DNA of 64,000 nt from Coriobacteriaceae bacterium AM100-PB1-1D-6A (GTDB lineage: Bacteria; Actinomycetota; Coriobacteriia; Coriobacteriales; Coriobacteriaceae): positions 62,001 through 126,000 of the forward strand of contig JAQDNC010000002.1 of the NCBI GenBank assembly GCA_027660625.1, read 5' to 3'. The translations under genes and the position numbers were made by a program. This document shows positions 1 to 8,991 of this stretch, piece by piece. Every line of letters starts with the position of its first letter. Within the stretch, counting starts at the first letter, position 1. The notes beneath the pieces were generated by a model, which did no database searches, was not told the origin of the DNA, and was given only the letters and a program-made list of their open reading frames with translations.

Positions 1-360
1 TGCGGCAAGCCGTTCGCCCCGCACAAGGAGATCGACTACGCTAAGCGCCTGCTGCAAAAGGCCGGCGGCATGGAGGCCGAGCAGGCCGCCCGTACCGTCG
101 GTATGTGTCAGGAGTGCAAGCGCGAGCTCGACGCCCTGCGCGCCGCCTCGGCCGTAAAGACCGGCAACGCGCGCGGCATGGCTGCCAACGAGACGCTTGC
201 GTCCGGTGAGCCCCAGGGCCCCGGCATGGAGTATCTGGGCGGCCACGGCGTGAACCCGGAGTATATCGACCGCGAGCTCAACCCCGATGCGCCCGAGATT
301 CCCGCCGGTCCGGCGCCGGTCGAGGGCATCATCATGGATTTTGATACGAAGGAGGAGTAA
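1..360 (+). CDS. hycF: Formate hydrogenlyase iron-sulfur subunit HycF-like (3' end only)
   Basis: Only the last ~119 codons are present; the frame is open at the window's left edge. The fragment has a CGKPF motif followed by an FAPHKEIDYA stretch, then MCQECKREL, which matches the C-terminal cysteine pairs of HycF/HyfH-type ferredoxin-like subunits. In the E. coli complex this subunit carries 4Fe-4S clusters that move electrons from formate dehydrogenase H towards the hydrogenase. The tail after residue ~60 is acidic and Pro/Gly-rich. It lies 2 bp before the next gene, so it is translated in the same operon as hycG, hycH and hycI. The assignment rests on the cysteine motif and on the operon order, which matches E. 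coli hycF-G-H-I. Confidence 0.8.
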   Translation, partial: CGKPFAPHKEIDYAKRLLQKAGGMEAEQAARTVGMCQECKRELDALRAASAVKTGNARGMAANETLASGEPQGPGMEYLGGHGVNPEYIDRELNPDAPEIPAGPAPVEGIIMDFDTKEE

Positions 361-362
361 CC

Positions 363-1145
363 ATGGCCGAACCCACGCTTTTGCCCGAGCGGCTTCAGTA
401 TCGCCCGACCAAGATCGAGCTCGACGAGAGCATCGAGAAGGCCAAGGCGACCCTTCTTAAGAAGATCAAGCGCTCGGTGTACGTCTACCGTGTTGACTGC
501 GGCGGCTGCAACGGCTGCGAGATCGAGATCTTCGGTTCCATCACGCCCGTCTTCGACGTCGAGCGCTTTGGCATCAAGGTCGTGCCCTCGCCCCGTCACG
601 CCGATGTGCTGCTGTACACCGGTGCCGTGACGCGTGCCATGCGCATGCCGGCCCTGCGCGCCTTTGAGGCCGCACCCGATCCCAAGATCGTGGTGTCCTA
701 TGGCGCGTGCGGCTGCACCGGCGGCATCTTCTACGACAACTACTGCGTCTGGGGCGGCACGGACAAGATTCTGCCGGTCGATGTCTACATCCCCGGCTGC
801 CCGCCCAGCCCCGCGCAGACCATCTACGGCTTTGCCATGGCGCTCGGTCTGCTGGACCAAAAGCTCCATGCCGAGACCACGGTGGAGGCCGCCGGCGAGC
901 AGGCCGATATCCTGCACCCCGGCGTGCCGTACAAGCTGCGCGTTGCCATCGAGCGCGAGGCTCGCGCCATGAGCGGCTACCGTTACGGCCGCGACCTGGC
1001 CAACGAGTTTATGGACACGCTCGAGGGTGCGCCCAAGGGCGATATCCGCGGTGCCATGGCACTGCTCATCGACAAGCAGGACGATCCGCGCCGCGTTGAG
1101 GTCTACTCGGCGCTGCAGGATCTGGTGCTGGCCGGAGGTCACTAG
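363..1145 (+). CDS. hycG: Formate hydrogenlyase / hydrogenase small subunit (NuoB-like)
   Basis: 260 residues. This is the small subunit of the membrane-bound group 4 [NiFe]-hydrogenase, related to the 20-kDa subunit of complex I, and holds the proximal 4Fe-4S cluster. Visible signatures are VDCGGCNGCEIE (about residues 42-53), GACGCTGGIF, and VYIPGCPPSPAQTIYGF, which supply the four cluster cysteines. The C-terminal ~90 residues are an extension beyond the NuoB core, as in HycG/HyfI. The ATG follows a GGAGGAG site 2 bp after the hycF stop. It sits between hycF and hycH, the canonical order. The large catalytic subunit and membrane subunits must lie upstream of the window. Confidence 0.93.
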   Translation: MAEPTLLPERLQYRPTKIELDESIEKAKATLLKKIKRSVYVYRVDCGGCNGCEIEIFGSITPVFDVERFGIKVVPSPRHADVLLYTGAVTRAMRMPALRAFEAAPDPKIVVSYGACGCTGGIFYDNYCVWGGTDKILPVDVYIPGCPPSPAQTIYGFAMALGLLDQKLHAETTVEAAGEQADILHPGVPYKLRVAIEREARAMSGYRYGRDLANEFMDTLEGAPKGDIRGAMALLIDKQDDPRRVEVYSALQDLVLAGGH

Positions 1146-1727
1146 ATGGAGCTCACGGACCGCTCTGGTTACTTTGCGGGCCCCGGTATGCTCGGCGGCT
1201 CCTTTGGCGATGCCTCGCGCGCAAGCGACGAGGCCGCCGAGGGCGTCGCCGACCCCTGCCTGGGCCATGCGCCCGACCAGGTGGTCTTCTATGAGCTCAC
1301 GCGTAAGTTTGTGGAGACCGAGGAAGACGTTCCCCAGGAGGCCTGCGACGTGCTGTACTACACGCTCGCCGTGGGCCACCACACCGGCGTGCTCGATTGC
1401 TTTGAGCCGCGCCTGTCGGTGCCGGTGGATGTGTTCTATTCGCTCGTCGACGCGTTGCCGGAGGGGGAGGCCAAGACCAAGTTCGAGGCCATCCGCTCCT
1501 TTGGCGAGTGCCAGCTCGACAAGGCGGCGGTGCCGTCGCTGCTCGAGGCCTGCGACACGCTGCTCGACGAGCGCGGTTTTCGCGGGTCGGCCAAGGCCGG
1601 CATCTCGGTGTTCGACGACGACTTTGGCCTGCATGCCCAGCAGGTCGCGTTCTTAATGAAGTTCCGCGATTTGGTGGAGCGCGTGCGCGATGTGTCGGGC
1701 GTGTATCTGACGGGGAGGTTGCAGTAA
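1146..1727 (+). CDS. hycH: Formate hydrogenlyase maturation protein HycH-like
   Basis: 193 residues, HycH family. The family is needed for assembly of an active formate hydrogenlyase; its exact molecular role is unsettled. The recognisable core is VVFYELTRKFV, then the YYTLAVGHHTGVLDC stretch, which corresponds closely to E. coli HycH. It begins directly after the hycG stop, and its own TAA overlaps the A of the next gene's ATG (TAATG), indicating translational coupling. The first ~40 residues are a Gly/Ala-rich extension with no recognised motif. Confidence 0.88.
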   Translation: MELTDRSGYFAGPGMLGGSFGDASRASDEAAEGVADPCLGHAPDQVVFYELTRKFVETEEDVPQEACDVLYYTLAVGHHTGVLDCFEPRLSVPVDVFYSLVDALPEGEAKTKFEAIRSFGECQLDKAAVPSLLEACDTLLDERGFRGSAKAGISVFDDDFGLHAQQVAFLMKFRDLVERVRDVSGVYLTGRLQ

Positions 1728-2230
1728 TGGGTCGCGTTGTGGATGGTCGTGTGAACGGCGCCCCGTTTGCGGGTATCGTGCTCACGGCGGGAAGCGTGCT
1801 GCGTGCCGACGATGCCGCCGGCCCCGTGCTCTCCAAAAAGATGGAGGACGCGCCCATCGCCGGTTGGTACACCATCGACGGCGGCCAAACGCCCGAGGAT
1901 GACATCATCGAGGTCAAGCGCGAGCGTCCGCCTCGCCTGGTCTTGGTCGATGCCGCCGACATGGCGCTGCCCGTCGGGTCCATCCGCTTGCTCGACAAGC
2001 ACGATGTGGCCCGCAAGTCGATGTTCACCACGCATTCGCTTCCTTTGTCGATTCTGATCGAGGAAATCGAGCAATCGTGTGATGATATCGTCTTCGTTGG
2101 GATTCAGCCGGGCGACACGGAGTTCTACAACCCCATGTCCCCGGAGGTCTTTGAGGCTGTCGACGCCGTGTACGACGCCGTGGCCGCCAACGACTTTTCC
2201 CACTTTGTCCGCTTGGGGCAAGAGCAATAG
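1727..2230 (+). CDS. hycI: Hydrogenase 3 maturation endopeptidase HycI
   Basis: 167 residues from the ATG that overlaps the hycH stop. HycI removes the C-terminal peptide of the hydrogenase large subunit after nickel insertion. The sequence shows DDAAGP near the N-terminus, VDAADM in the middle and a TTHSLPL segment, matching the nickel-sensing Asp, Asp and His of the M52 protease family, followed by the conserved VFVGIQPG. The N-terminal strand reads IVLTAGSVL where most members have a GN motif, a mild divergence. The reading frame stays open further upstream inside hycH, but the coupled ATG fits family length best. A GGAGG lies just before the start. Confidence 0.92.
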   Translation: MGRVVDGRVNGAPFAGIVLTAGSVLRADDAAGPVLSKKMEDAPIAGWYTIDGGQTPEDDIIEVKRERPPRLVLVDAADMALPVGSIRLLDKHDVARKSMFTTHSLPLSILIEEIEQSCDDIVFVGIQPGDTEFYNPMSPEVFEAVDAVYDAVAANDFSHFVRLGQEQ

Positions 2231-2269
2231 GAGCTCTTGTCCCTGCTGATTAGGAAAGAAGTGATTGAC

Positions 2270-3109
2270 ATGGCAGATTCCAAGGTGGAGTATCCCGCTC
2301 CCGATTGCCTGGCGCCCGCCGCGATCGAGGCCAAGACCGAGGCCGCCGGCGTGACCAAGGCTAACCTGCCGGTCGCTAAGGCCTTTCTGTTGGCAATGTT
2401 CGCCGGCGCGTTCATTGCCTTCGGTGGCCTGTTCTTTACCGTATTCTTGAGCGATAGCACACTCGGCTGGGGCGCCCAGCGCGTCGTGGGCGGTCTGTGC
2501 TTTTGCCTGGGCCTGGTGCTGGTGCTGGTGTGCGGCGCCGAGCTGTTCACCGGCAACTCGCTTATGGTCTGCGCGCTCAAGAGCAAAAAGATCACCCTGG
2601 CTCAGATGCTCAAGGCATGGCTCGTCGTGTGGCTTGGTAACTTTGCCGGTGCCCTGTTCATCGTCTTTTTGGTGTACATGGCCGGCATTTACAAGCTCAA
2701 CGGCGAGGCGGTTGCCAATTCCATGGTGAGCGTCGCCGCCGGCAAGGTGACGGTCGACTGGGTGACGATCTTCTTCCGCGGCATCCTGTGCAACATCTTT
2801 GTGTGCCTGGCCGTGTGGATCGGTACCGCCGGCAAGACTGTGGTCGATAAGGTTGTGGGCATTCTGCTGCCCATCGCCGCCTTTGTGGCCTGCGGTTTTG
2901 AGCACTGCGTCGCCAACATGTACTTTTTGCCCATGGGTGCCGTGATGCACGCGTGCGGCTATGGTGCCAAGGTCGCCGGCGCCGATGCGCTCAACGCCGC
3001 GGGCATTGCGTTTAACCTGTCCGCCGCCACGCTGGGCAACATCGTGGGCGGTGCGGTTCTGGTCGCGCTCGGCTACTGGTTTATCTACGCTAAGAAGTCC
3101 GAGGCGTAA
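2270..3109 (+). CDS. focA: Formate/nitrite transporter family channel (FocA-like)
   Basis: About 279 residues with six hydrophobic segments, the FNT fold. FocA moves formate in and out of the cell, so its place behind the hydrogenlyase genes supplies substrate to that complex. The pore signatures ELFTGN and GFEHCVANM are present; the His in GFEH is the conserved central histidine of the channel. The ATG at 2270 is chosen because an AGGAAAG site ends ~11 bp upstream; an in-frame TTG at 2237 would add 11 residues but has no such site. The gene ends just before a strong intrinsic terminator, so it is the last member of the operon. Confidence 0.93.
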   Translation: MADSKVEYPAPDCLAPAAIEAKTEAAGVTKANLPVAKAFLLAMFAGAFIAFGGLFFTVFLSDSTLGWGAQRVVGGLCFCLGLVLVLVCGAELFTGNSLMVCALKSKKITLAQMLKAWLVVWLGNFAGALFIVFLVYMAGIYKLNGEAVANSMVSVAAGKVTVDWVTIFFRGILCNIFVCLAVWIGTAGKTVVDKVVGILLPIAAFVACGFEHCVANMYFLPMGAVMHACGYGAKVAGADALNAAGIAFNLSAATLGNIVGGAVLVALGYWFIYAKKSEA

Positions 3110-3131
3110 GGTGCTGCCTGTTTGACGTTGG

Positions 3132-3167
3132 GCCTCCCGCGGGGCGTTGCCGTGCGGGAGGCTTTTT
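3132..3167 (+). terminator. Intrinsic terminator after focA
   Basis: A perfect 9-bp stem GCCTCCCGC / GCGGGAGGC with a 13-nt loop is followed by TTTTT. It closes the formate hydrogenlyase-focA operon and separates it from the molybdopterin oxidoreductase gene. Confidence 0.9.
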
Positions 3168-3231
3168 GGGTCTGGGGCTCGTTGCCGGGCTTTTGGCCTG
3201 TTGTGTTTGGCTTGTGAAAGGGGTAATCGAG

Positions 3232-5349
3232 ATGGCATCTGCTGTGAAGCGTGACGGTCGCGCCGTGGTGACCACATGCGGGGGATGCTATGCCGATTGC
3301 GCCTTTGCGGCACGCGTTGAGGACGGTCGCGTGGTGGCTGAGTTGCCGGTGCCGGGGCATCCGTGCGCGGCGCGAGCCCTGTGCGCCCGCGGGCGGCATC
3401 GCCTGGCAATGCCGTTTGACGAGCACGACCGCATCATGCACCCCATGCGCCGCCGCCAGGATGGCTCGGGGTTCGATGCGATTACCTGGGACGAGGCGTT
3501 TGCGCAGATCGCTGCGCGCCTTGGGGGGATTGTTGACGGGCATGGTCCGCGTGCGCTGGGCATGACGCTCGGCGTGCCCTCGTTCGACCGCTACTGGGCC
3601 TATCGCCTTATGCATGCGCTGGGTTCGCCTAACGTGTACGGTGCCGATGGCGCCTGCGAGGTAAGCCGACTTACCGGTTGGGAGCACAGCCTGGGATATA
3701 GTCCCGCCTCCGACCTGGCACATACCGATTGCATCATGTACCTGGGGCGTTCCATTGTCGATTCGTCGACGATGGGGGCTGTTGATGCGCTCAACGATGC
3801 CCGTCGCCGTGGGGCGAAGATTATCGTGGTTGACCCCCGGCGCAGCGGCTCGGCTGCTGTTGCCGATCGCTGGCTGCGCGTACGCCCGGGCTGCGACCTG
3901 GCCTTGCTGCTGGGCATTGCGCATGTGCTCATTGCTGAGGACTTGTACGACTACGAGTTTGTTGCCCGCTATACCACGGGCTTTGACGAGCTGGCGCAGG
4001 CGGCCCGTGCTTGGACGCCCGAGTGGGCCGAATCGATGTGCGACGTGCCGGCCGCAGAGATTGTCGCGACGGCGCGCGATCTCGCTGCCGCCGCGCCTGC
4101 CGCTGTGGTGGATGCGGGCTTTCATGGCGGCATCGGTATCGCGTATGCCAATAACACCCAGACCGCGCGCGCTATCTGCTTGGTCGATGTGCTGCTGGGC
4201 TGCATCGGACACGCGGGCGGCGCGCTCAATCCACCCACGCCGCTCGTGTTGGGCGACCTCGATCCCGCACGCTTTGCGACGCCGCCGGTGCCGCGCGGGC
4301 CCAAGCTGGGGTCCGAGCGCTATCCACTGGTCGATCCGGCGCGCGGCCTGTGCACGACCATCGGCCAGTCGATTCTGGCCGGTGAGCTACGTGGGCTCAT
4401 CGTCTATGCCAGTAACCCCGGTGCGGGCTATGGCAATGCACAGGCTTGGTTGAGTATTTTGCAGCAGCTCGACTTGCTCGTGACGATTGATATTCGCTGG
4501 TCCGAGACAGCGCGCGCTTCTGACTTCGTGCTGCCCGACGTGACGTATCTGGAGGCTGACCGCGGCGTGGGAACGGTGACAGGTGCCAACGATACGCGCG
4601 TGTTTTACCGCAACGCCGTGCTGCCTGTGCAGCATGCCGACACACGTCCCGGTCGGGAGATTTTTGCCGGTCTGGCGCAGGCGTGTGGCGTGGGCGAGTA
4701 CTTCCAGTTTACGTCTGACGATCTGGCGGCTGCCCAGGTGGCGCCTTTTGGGATCGATCTGGACGAGCTCAAGGAGTGTGGCTGGGCCGATACGGGCATG
4801 GCGCTACCGACGCGCACGGGTGAGCCGGTGATTCCGCTTGCCGGCGGCAAGATTGCGCTGGCAAGCGACACATGGGAGCGAGCCGGCATGGGTCGTGTGC
4901 CCAACTGGATCGCTCCCATGGTGGAGCCCGGCCCGGGGATGTTTCGCCTCATTAGCGGCAACCGTCCCTTTGAGTCGCATACCTCGCGCAGGCTCGCGGC
5001 CCAAGGTGCCGCTGAGGCTGGATCGGACCTGGATGCCGTGCAGATGAATGCCGATGCTGCTGCGCACATGGGCATCGCCGACGGCGAGGTCGTCGAACTC
5101 GTGAGCGAAATGGGCCTCGACCGCGTGCGCGTGGAGACGACGCCGTATCTGCATCCGGCATGCATTTTCACCTCGGCCGCTCCCGGCGGGCGTTCGTTTG
5201 GCGCCGATGCCGGTGGCGCTCAAGCCTTGGGCGTGGGCCCGCTCGACCATACGCCGCTGCGTTGGGACCCGTTGACGGGCGCCGCACTCACCCAGGAAAA
5301 CGCCGTTCACGTGGAAAAGATCACGGCGCGCGAGGATAATAGCGAATGA
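3232..5349 (+). CDS. Molybdopterin (bis-MGD) oxidoreductase, DMSO-reductase superfamily, Cys-type
   Basis: 705 residues. The N-terminus carries a 4Fe-4S motif (C16, C19, C23, C51 in CGGCYADC and LCARG) and the rest follows the molybdopterin oxidoreductase domain order, ending in a dinucleotide-binding domain with HTSRR, GDL and a PGGRS segment. The predicted Mo/W ligand is Cys142 in the motif GACEVSR; no in-frame TGA is present, so it is not a selenoprotein. The residue after the ligand is Glu, not the His found in formate dehydrogenases, which argues against a simple FDH. No Tat signal, no ferredoxin-like partner and no membrane anchor are adjacent, so it looks cytoplasmic and solitary. The start at 3232 follows an AAAGGGG site; an in-frame start further upstream overlaps the terminator. 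Substrate unknown. Confidence 0.85.
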   Translation: MASAVKRDGRAVVTTCGGCYADCAFAARVEDGRVVAELPVPGHPCAARALCARGRHRLAMPFDEHDRIMHPMRRRQDGSGFDAITWDEAFAQIAARLGGIVDGHGPRALGMTLGVPSFDRYWAYRLMHALGSPNVYGADGACEVSRLTGWEHSLGYSPASDLAHTDCIMYLGRSIVDSSTMGAVDALNDARRRGAKIIVVDPRRSGSAAVADRWLRVRPGCDLALLLGIAHVLIAEDLYDYEFVARYTTGFDELAQAARAWTPEWAESMCDVPAAEIVATARDLAAAAPAAVVDAGFHGGIGIAYANNTQTARAICLVDVLLGCIGHAGGALNPPTPLVLGDLDPARFATPPVPRGPKLGSERYPLVDPARGLCTTIGQSILAGELRGLIVYASNPGAGYGNAQAWLSILQQLDLLVTIDIRWSETARASDFVLPDVTYLEADRGVGTVTGANDTRVFYRNAVLPVQHADTRPGREIFAGLAQACGVGEYFQFTSDDLAAAQVAPFGIDLDELKECGWADTGMALPTRTGEPVIPLAGGKIALASDTWERAGMGRVPNWIAPMVEPGPGMFRLISGNRPFESHTSRRLAAQGAAEAGSDLDAVQMNADAAAHMGIADGEVVELVSEMGLDRVRVETTPYLHPACIFTSAAPGGRSFGADAGGAQALGVGPLDHTPLRWDPLTGAALTQENAVHVEKITAREDNSE

Positions 5350-5425
5350 TTGACTCAGCCGATCGATTTGTCTGATTGCTTGACGTCCGAACGATTGATT
5401 TACCTTTGGTTTTGAAAGGCCTCAT

Positions 5426-6883
5426 ATGAGCGATAGCCAGAACATGTCCGATGAGGTACGCGCCCGCCTGCGCGCCATCCCTTCCGTCAACGAGCTGCTC
5501 GCAGAGTGGCCGGTTGTGAAGGCGGCGGGGGAGACCTGCGACGCGGTGGTGCATGCCGCCGTCACGGCCGAGCTCGACGAGGAACGCGCCGCGATTCGTG
5601 CCGGCGCCGCCCCGCGTTCCAAGCGCGAGCTGGCCTCGGCTATTGAGTGGCGTGCACATCGCTCTGCGCTGCCGAGCCTGCGTCCCGCCGTCAACGCCAC
5701 GGGTGTGGTCATCCATACCAACCTGGGCCGCGCCCCGCTCGCGGAATCAGCTGCCAAAGCCGTGGCCGAGGTCGCGCGCGGGTATAGCACGCTCGAGTAC
5801 AGCGTCGACACCTGTTCGCGCGGGTCGCGCAAAGAGCACGCCGCGCAGCTGATCCGCTCACTCACCGGTGCCGAGGACGCGCTCGTGGTCAACAACAATG
5901 CCGCCGCGGTGCTGCTGGTGCTGGCGACCCATGCCGCAGGCAAGGAGGTCATCGTCAGCCGCGGCGAGCTTGTCGAGATTGGCGGCAGCTTCCGCATCCC
6001 CGATGTCATGGCGGCCTCGGGCGCCAAACTCATCGAGGTAGGCGCCACCAACCGCACGCATCTGGGCGACTACGAGCGCGCCATCACGCCCGATACGGCG
6101 ATGATCCTCAAGGTCCACCCTTCCAACTATCGCATCGAGGGCTTTCACGAGGAGGTGGGCTCTCGGGAGCTTGCGGCGCTTGCTCACAAGCATGGTCTGC
6201 TGTTCTACGAGGACCAGGGGTCGGGTGCGCTGTTGCCCGACGACATCTTGGTGCGCGGCGGTGAAGAAACCACGCCGGCTTCGGTTTCGGCTGGGCTCGA
6301 TCTGGTGTCGTGCTCGGGCGATAAACTGCTCGGTGCCGCACAGGCGGGCATTATCATGGGCCGTCGCGATCTGGTCCAGGCCTGTGGGTCACATCCGCTT
6401 ATGCGTGCCCTGCGCCCGGGCAAGCTCGCACTGGCGGCGCTCGAGGCTACACTGCGCATTTACATGGATGGGGCGGATGTGGCCCATCGCGATATTCCGG
6501 TGCTCAGCATGCTTACGCTGCCGCAGGCTCATTTGGAGCGACGTGCCCGCAAGCTGCGCGATCGTATGGTCGCCGGGCTCGACAAGGCCGGTTGCCCGTG
6601 CGCCGTTCAGGTGGAGATCGTCGAGGAATCGTCAACCCCCGGCGGTGGCTCGCTTCCTACCATCGAGCTACCCACGATGTGCGTGGCCGTCTGCCCGGTC
6701 GACGGGCGCCTGTCCGTTGACGCGCTCAAGCGCTCGCTTGTCCAGGACTTCGACACGCCGGTCGTCACGCGAACCTCGCACGATCGCATTTTGTTTGACG
6801 TTCGTACGCTTGTGGGCGACCGCGATATCGAGACGGCGGCATCAATGCTCGTCGCGTGCGTTAAGAAGGCGATTGCTCGATGA
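5426..6883 (+). CDS. selA: L-seryl-tRNA(Sec) selenium transferase
   Basis: 485 residues, a full-length SelA. The PLP-dependent enzyme converts seryl-tRNA(Sec) to selenocysteyl-tRNA(Sec) using selenophosphate. It has the N-terminal four-helix region, then NATGVVIHTNLGRAPL, the region around LVVNNNAAAVLLVL, and the PLP lysine, about K300, in SCSGDKLLGAAQAG. A GAAAGG site precedes the ATG. Its last codons overlap the selB start by 4 bp (ATGA), so the two are translationally coupled. selD is not in the window. Confidence 0.97.
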   Translation: MSDSQNMSDEVRARLRAIPSVNELLAEWPVVKAAGETCDAVVHAAVTAELDEERAAIRAGAAPRSKRELASAIEWRAHRSALPSLRPAVNATGVVIHTNLGRAPLAESAAKAVAEVARGYSTLEYSVDTCSRGSRKEHAAQLIRSLTGAEDALVVNNNAAAVLLVLATHAAGKEVIVSRGELVEIGGSFRIPDVMAASGAKLIEVGATNRTHLGDYERAITPDTAMILKVHPSNYRIEGFHEEVGSRELAALAHKHGLLFYEDQGSGALLPDDILVRGGEETTPASVSAGLDLVSCSGDKLLGAAQAGIIMGRRDLVQACGSHPLMRALRPGKLALAALEATLRIYMDGADVAHRDIPVLSMLTLPQAHLERRARKLRDRMVAGLDKAGCPCAVQVEIVEESSTPGGGSLPTIELPTMCVAVCPVDGRLSVDALKRSLVQDFDTPVVTRTSHDRILFDVRTLVGDRDIETAASMLVACVKKAIAR

Positions 6884-8847
6884 GTGAGGTTAAAGCGCTG
6901 GTGGAGTGTCCCATTATCGTTGGCACGGCGGGACACGTCGACCACGGTAAGTCGGCACTGATCGAGGCGTTGACCGGCAAGAATCCCGACCGTCTGGAGG
7001 TTGAGCGCCGTCGTGGTATGACCGTGGAGCTGGGCTTTGGCGAGCTGGCGCTGCCAAGTGGCAAGATTGTTGGCCTGGTCGACGTGCCGGGTCATGCGCA
7101 TTACTTGCGCGCCATGGTGCAGGGCGCCACGGGTATCGACGTGGCCGTGCTGGTGGTTTCGGCCGTCGAGGGCGTGATGCCGCAGACCCGCGAGCACGTG
7201 CATGTGCTGGAGCTGCTGGGCGTTACGCATATGGTGGTCGCGCTGACGATGTGCGACCTGGCCGATAGCGAAATGATTGAGCTGGCCGAGCTCGACGTGG
7301 ACGATTTTCTTTCGGATACCGTGTTTGCGGGCGCGCCGACGGTGCCGGTGTCGTCCAAGACCGGCGCGGGGATCGATGACCTGCTGACTGCGCTCGACGA
7401 GCAGGTTGCCGCTTGCTGGGATGCCTGCCGTGCCCGCGCCGAGCTCACCGATGCCGCACCGCGTCTGCCTATCGACCGCTGCTTTACGATCAAGGGCGCC
7501 GGTACCGTGGTGACGGGAACGTTGCACGATGCGCCCGTCGCGGTGGGGGATGAGCTCGTCGCGCTGCCGTCGCGTACGGTCTGTCGCGTGCGCGGGATTC
7601 AGGTACATGGCGATACGCCGCGGGCGTTGCCCGGTCAGCGTGTGGCGCTCAACTTGGTGGGCGATGCCGTCGCCTCGTTCGATCGCGGTGAGATGCTCGG
7701 CGTGGCGGGCCGCTTTGGTCAGACGATGCGCTTTATGATGACGTTTACGTATTTGGGTCGCGAGGGAGCCAAGCCGCGTGTGCTCGAGTCGGGTGCGCGT
7801 GTGCACGTGATGGCGGGTACGGCCGAGGTCGTCGGTCGCATCATGTTCATGGAGGGTGAGGCCCCCATGGCGGTGGGCGAGACCCGTAATGTTCAGGTGC
7901 GCTTGGAAAACTCGCTGCCGCTACGTGCCGGGGACCATGTCGTGGTGCTGTCCTATTCGCCCGTGATGCTCATTGGCGGCGGGCGCGTGCTGCTTTCGCG
8001 CTGCCGTCGCTCGCGCGAGCTTGCCGAAGGAGAGCGTGCGCTGTATGCGGCGCTCGAGTCCGGCGATATCGCGGGCGGTGTGGGCGCTTGGCTGGTGCTG
8101 CAGACGCTGCCGGTTACGGCGGTTGATGTTGCCGCGGCTTTGGATCTTGGCGTCGGCGAGGTCGATACCGCACTGCGCGGGTTGGTGGCGCAGGGCGCTG
8201 CTTGCGCGCTTGCTGGCTCGGATGGCTCGCTGTATGCAGATTCTTCCTCGCTCGACGCCGCGATGGATGCACTGGCGGCGACCCTGTCGGCCATGCACGC
8301 GGCGGCTCCCAAGGAGACGGGCTTTACGCCCGGCGCCGTTGCCCATGCTGCGTGGCCTGCCGCTGATGAAGGCGTTGCCGCAGCTCTGATTGCCGAGGGC
8401 TGCTCGCGTGGCGTGTGTGCCGCCGAGGGTGCCGAGGTATTCGACCCGCACTCCGCTGCCGCCGCGGCGCGTGTGGTGCGCGAGGCCTGCGAACGTATTG
8501 TTGCCTTGCTGGACGAAGACGGCCTCGATGCACCGACATTGCCCGAGGTGGGCGAGCGGTTGCAGCTCGATCGCGACACCATGACGCGTGCCCTGCGCGA
8601 GCTTTCGCTCAACCGTTCCATCGTGAAGGTCGAGCGCGACGTTGCCTTGTCCGCTGCCGCCGAGGCCCATGCGCGCGAGCTCGTCGCCGCCGCCATTGAT
8701 GCAGCCGGCGGCGCTGCCACCACGAGCGTGCTGCGCGAGGCGCTGGGTGTGTCGCGCAAACGTGCCATCAGCATCTTGGAGCACCTGGATGCCGTGCGCT
8801 TTACGGTGCTCGACAAGGATGCCGGCGGCCTGCGCTCCCTGCGCTAG
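6880..8847 (+). CDS. selB: Selenocysteine-specific translation elongation factor
   Basis: 655 residues. SelB delivers Sec-tRNA to UGA codons marked by a SECIS element. The GTPase domain shows GTAGHVDHGKSAL (P-loop), the switch region with RGMTVELGF, DVPGHAHYLRAM, and a degenerate NKxD at MCDLAD. EF-Tu-like domains II and III follow, with CFTIKGAGTVVTGT. The last ~250 residues hold the winged-helix repeats that bind SECIS RNA. The start overlaps the selA stop. Because the window holds selA, selB and selC, the host encodes selenoproteins; the likely one here is an upstream formate dehydrogenase, which is inference. Confidence 0.97.
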   Translation: MSEVKALVECPIIVGTAGHVDHGKSALIEALTGKNPDRLEVERRRGMTVELGFGELALPSGKIVGLVDVPGHAHYLRAMVQGATGIDVAVLVVSAVEGVMPQTREHVHVLELLGVTHMVVALTMCDLADSEMIELAELDVDDFLSDTVFAGAPTVPVSSKTGAGIDDLLTALDEQVAACWDACRARAELTDAAPRLPIDRCFTIKGAGTVVTGTLHDAPVAVGDELVALPSRTVCRVRGIQVHGDTPRALPGQRVALNLVGDAVASFDRGEMLGVAGRFGQTMRFMMTFTYLGREGAKPRVLESGARVHVMAGTAEVVGRIMFMEGEAPMAVGETRNVQVRLENSLPLRAGDHVVVLSYSPVMLIGGGRVLLSRCRRSRELAEGERALYAALESGDIAGGVGAWLVLQTLPVTAVDVAAALDLGVGEVDTALRGLVAQGAACALAGSDGSLYADSSSLDAAMDALAATLSAMHAAAPKETGFTPGAVAHAAWPAADEGVAAALIAEGCSRGVCAAEGAEVFDPHSAAAAARVVREACERIVALLDEDGLDAPTLPEVGERLQLDRDTMTRALRELSLNRSIVKVERDVALSAAAEAHARELVAAAIDAAGGAATTSVLREALGVSRKRAISILEHLDAVRFTVLDKDAGGLRSLR

Positions 8848-8872
8848 ATCGGCCACCCCGCCCCACCTCCTC

Positions 8873-8939
8873 AGTTGCGGTGAAATAGTTCCTGTTTTCC
8901 GGTTTAGATACCTCTTCCAGGAACTATTCCACCGCAACT
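8873..8939. repeat. TTGCGGTG hairpin repeat, copy 1
   Basis: A 22-bp inverted repeat with one mismatch (arms 8873-8894 and 8918-8939) around a 23-nt loop, starting AGTTGCGGTGAAATAG. Two close relatives occur in this window at 12288-12360 and 24506-24572, all in intergenic DNA just after a gene's end. The arms are conserved; the loops are not, apart from a CTGTTTT next to the left arm. No T-tract follows, so it is not a standard terminator. Confidence 0.85.
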
Positions 8940-8944
8940 TTGAG

Positions 8945-8968
8945 GATGGCCAGCCGAAGCTGGCCATC
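8945..8968. repeat. 10-bp perfect hairpin with CGAA loop
   Basis: GATGGCCAGC and GCTGGCCATC flank a CGAA tetraloop, six bases after repeat copy 1. Only TT follows, so it would be a poor intrinsic terminator on its own, although its position ~100 bp after selB would suit one. It may equally be part of the repeat cluster that fills this gap. Confidence 0.6.
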
Positions 8969-8991
8969 TTGAGCCTTGAATCGGGCCGGTC

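Noticed and set aside
108..1634. Long open frame on the minus strand opposite hycF-hycH
   Set aside because: The plus strand has well-matched hyc genes; the antisense frame is open only because of the high GC content and has no family motif or ribosome site.
3232..5349. Selenocysteine in the Mo oxidoreductase
   Set aside because: The ligand position is a TGC Cys codon and there is no in-frame TGA.
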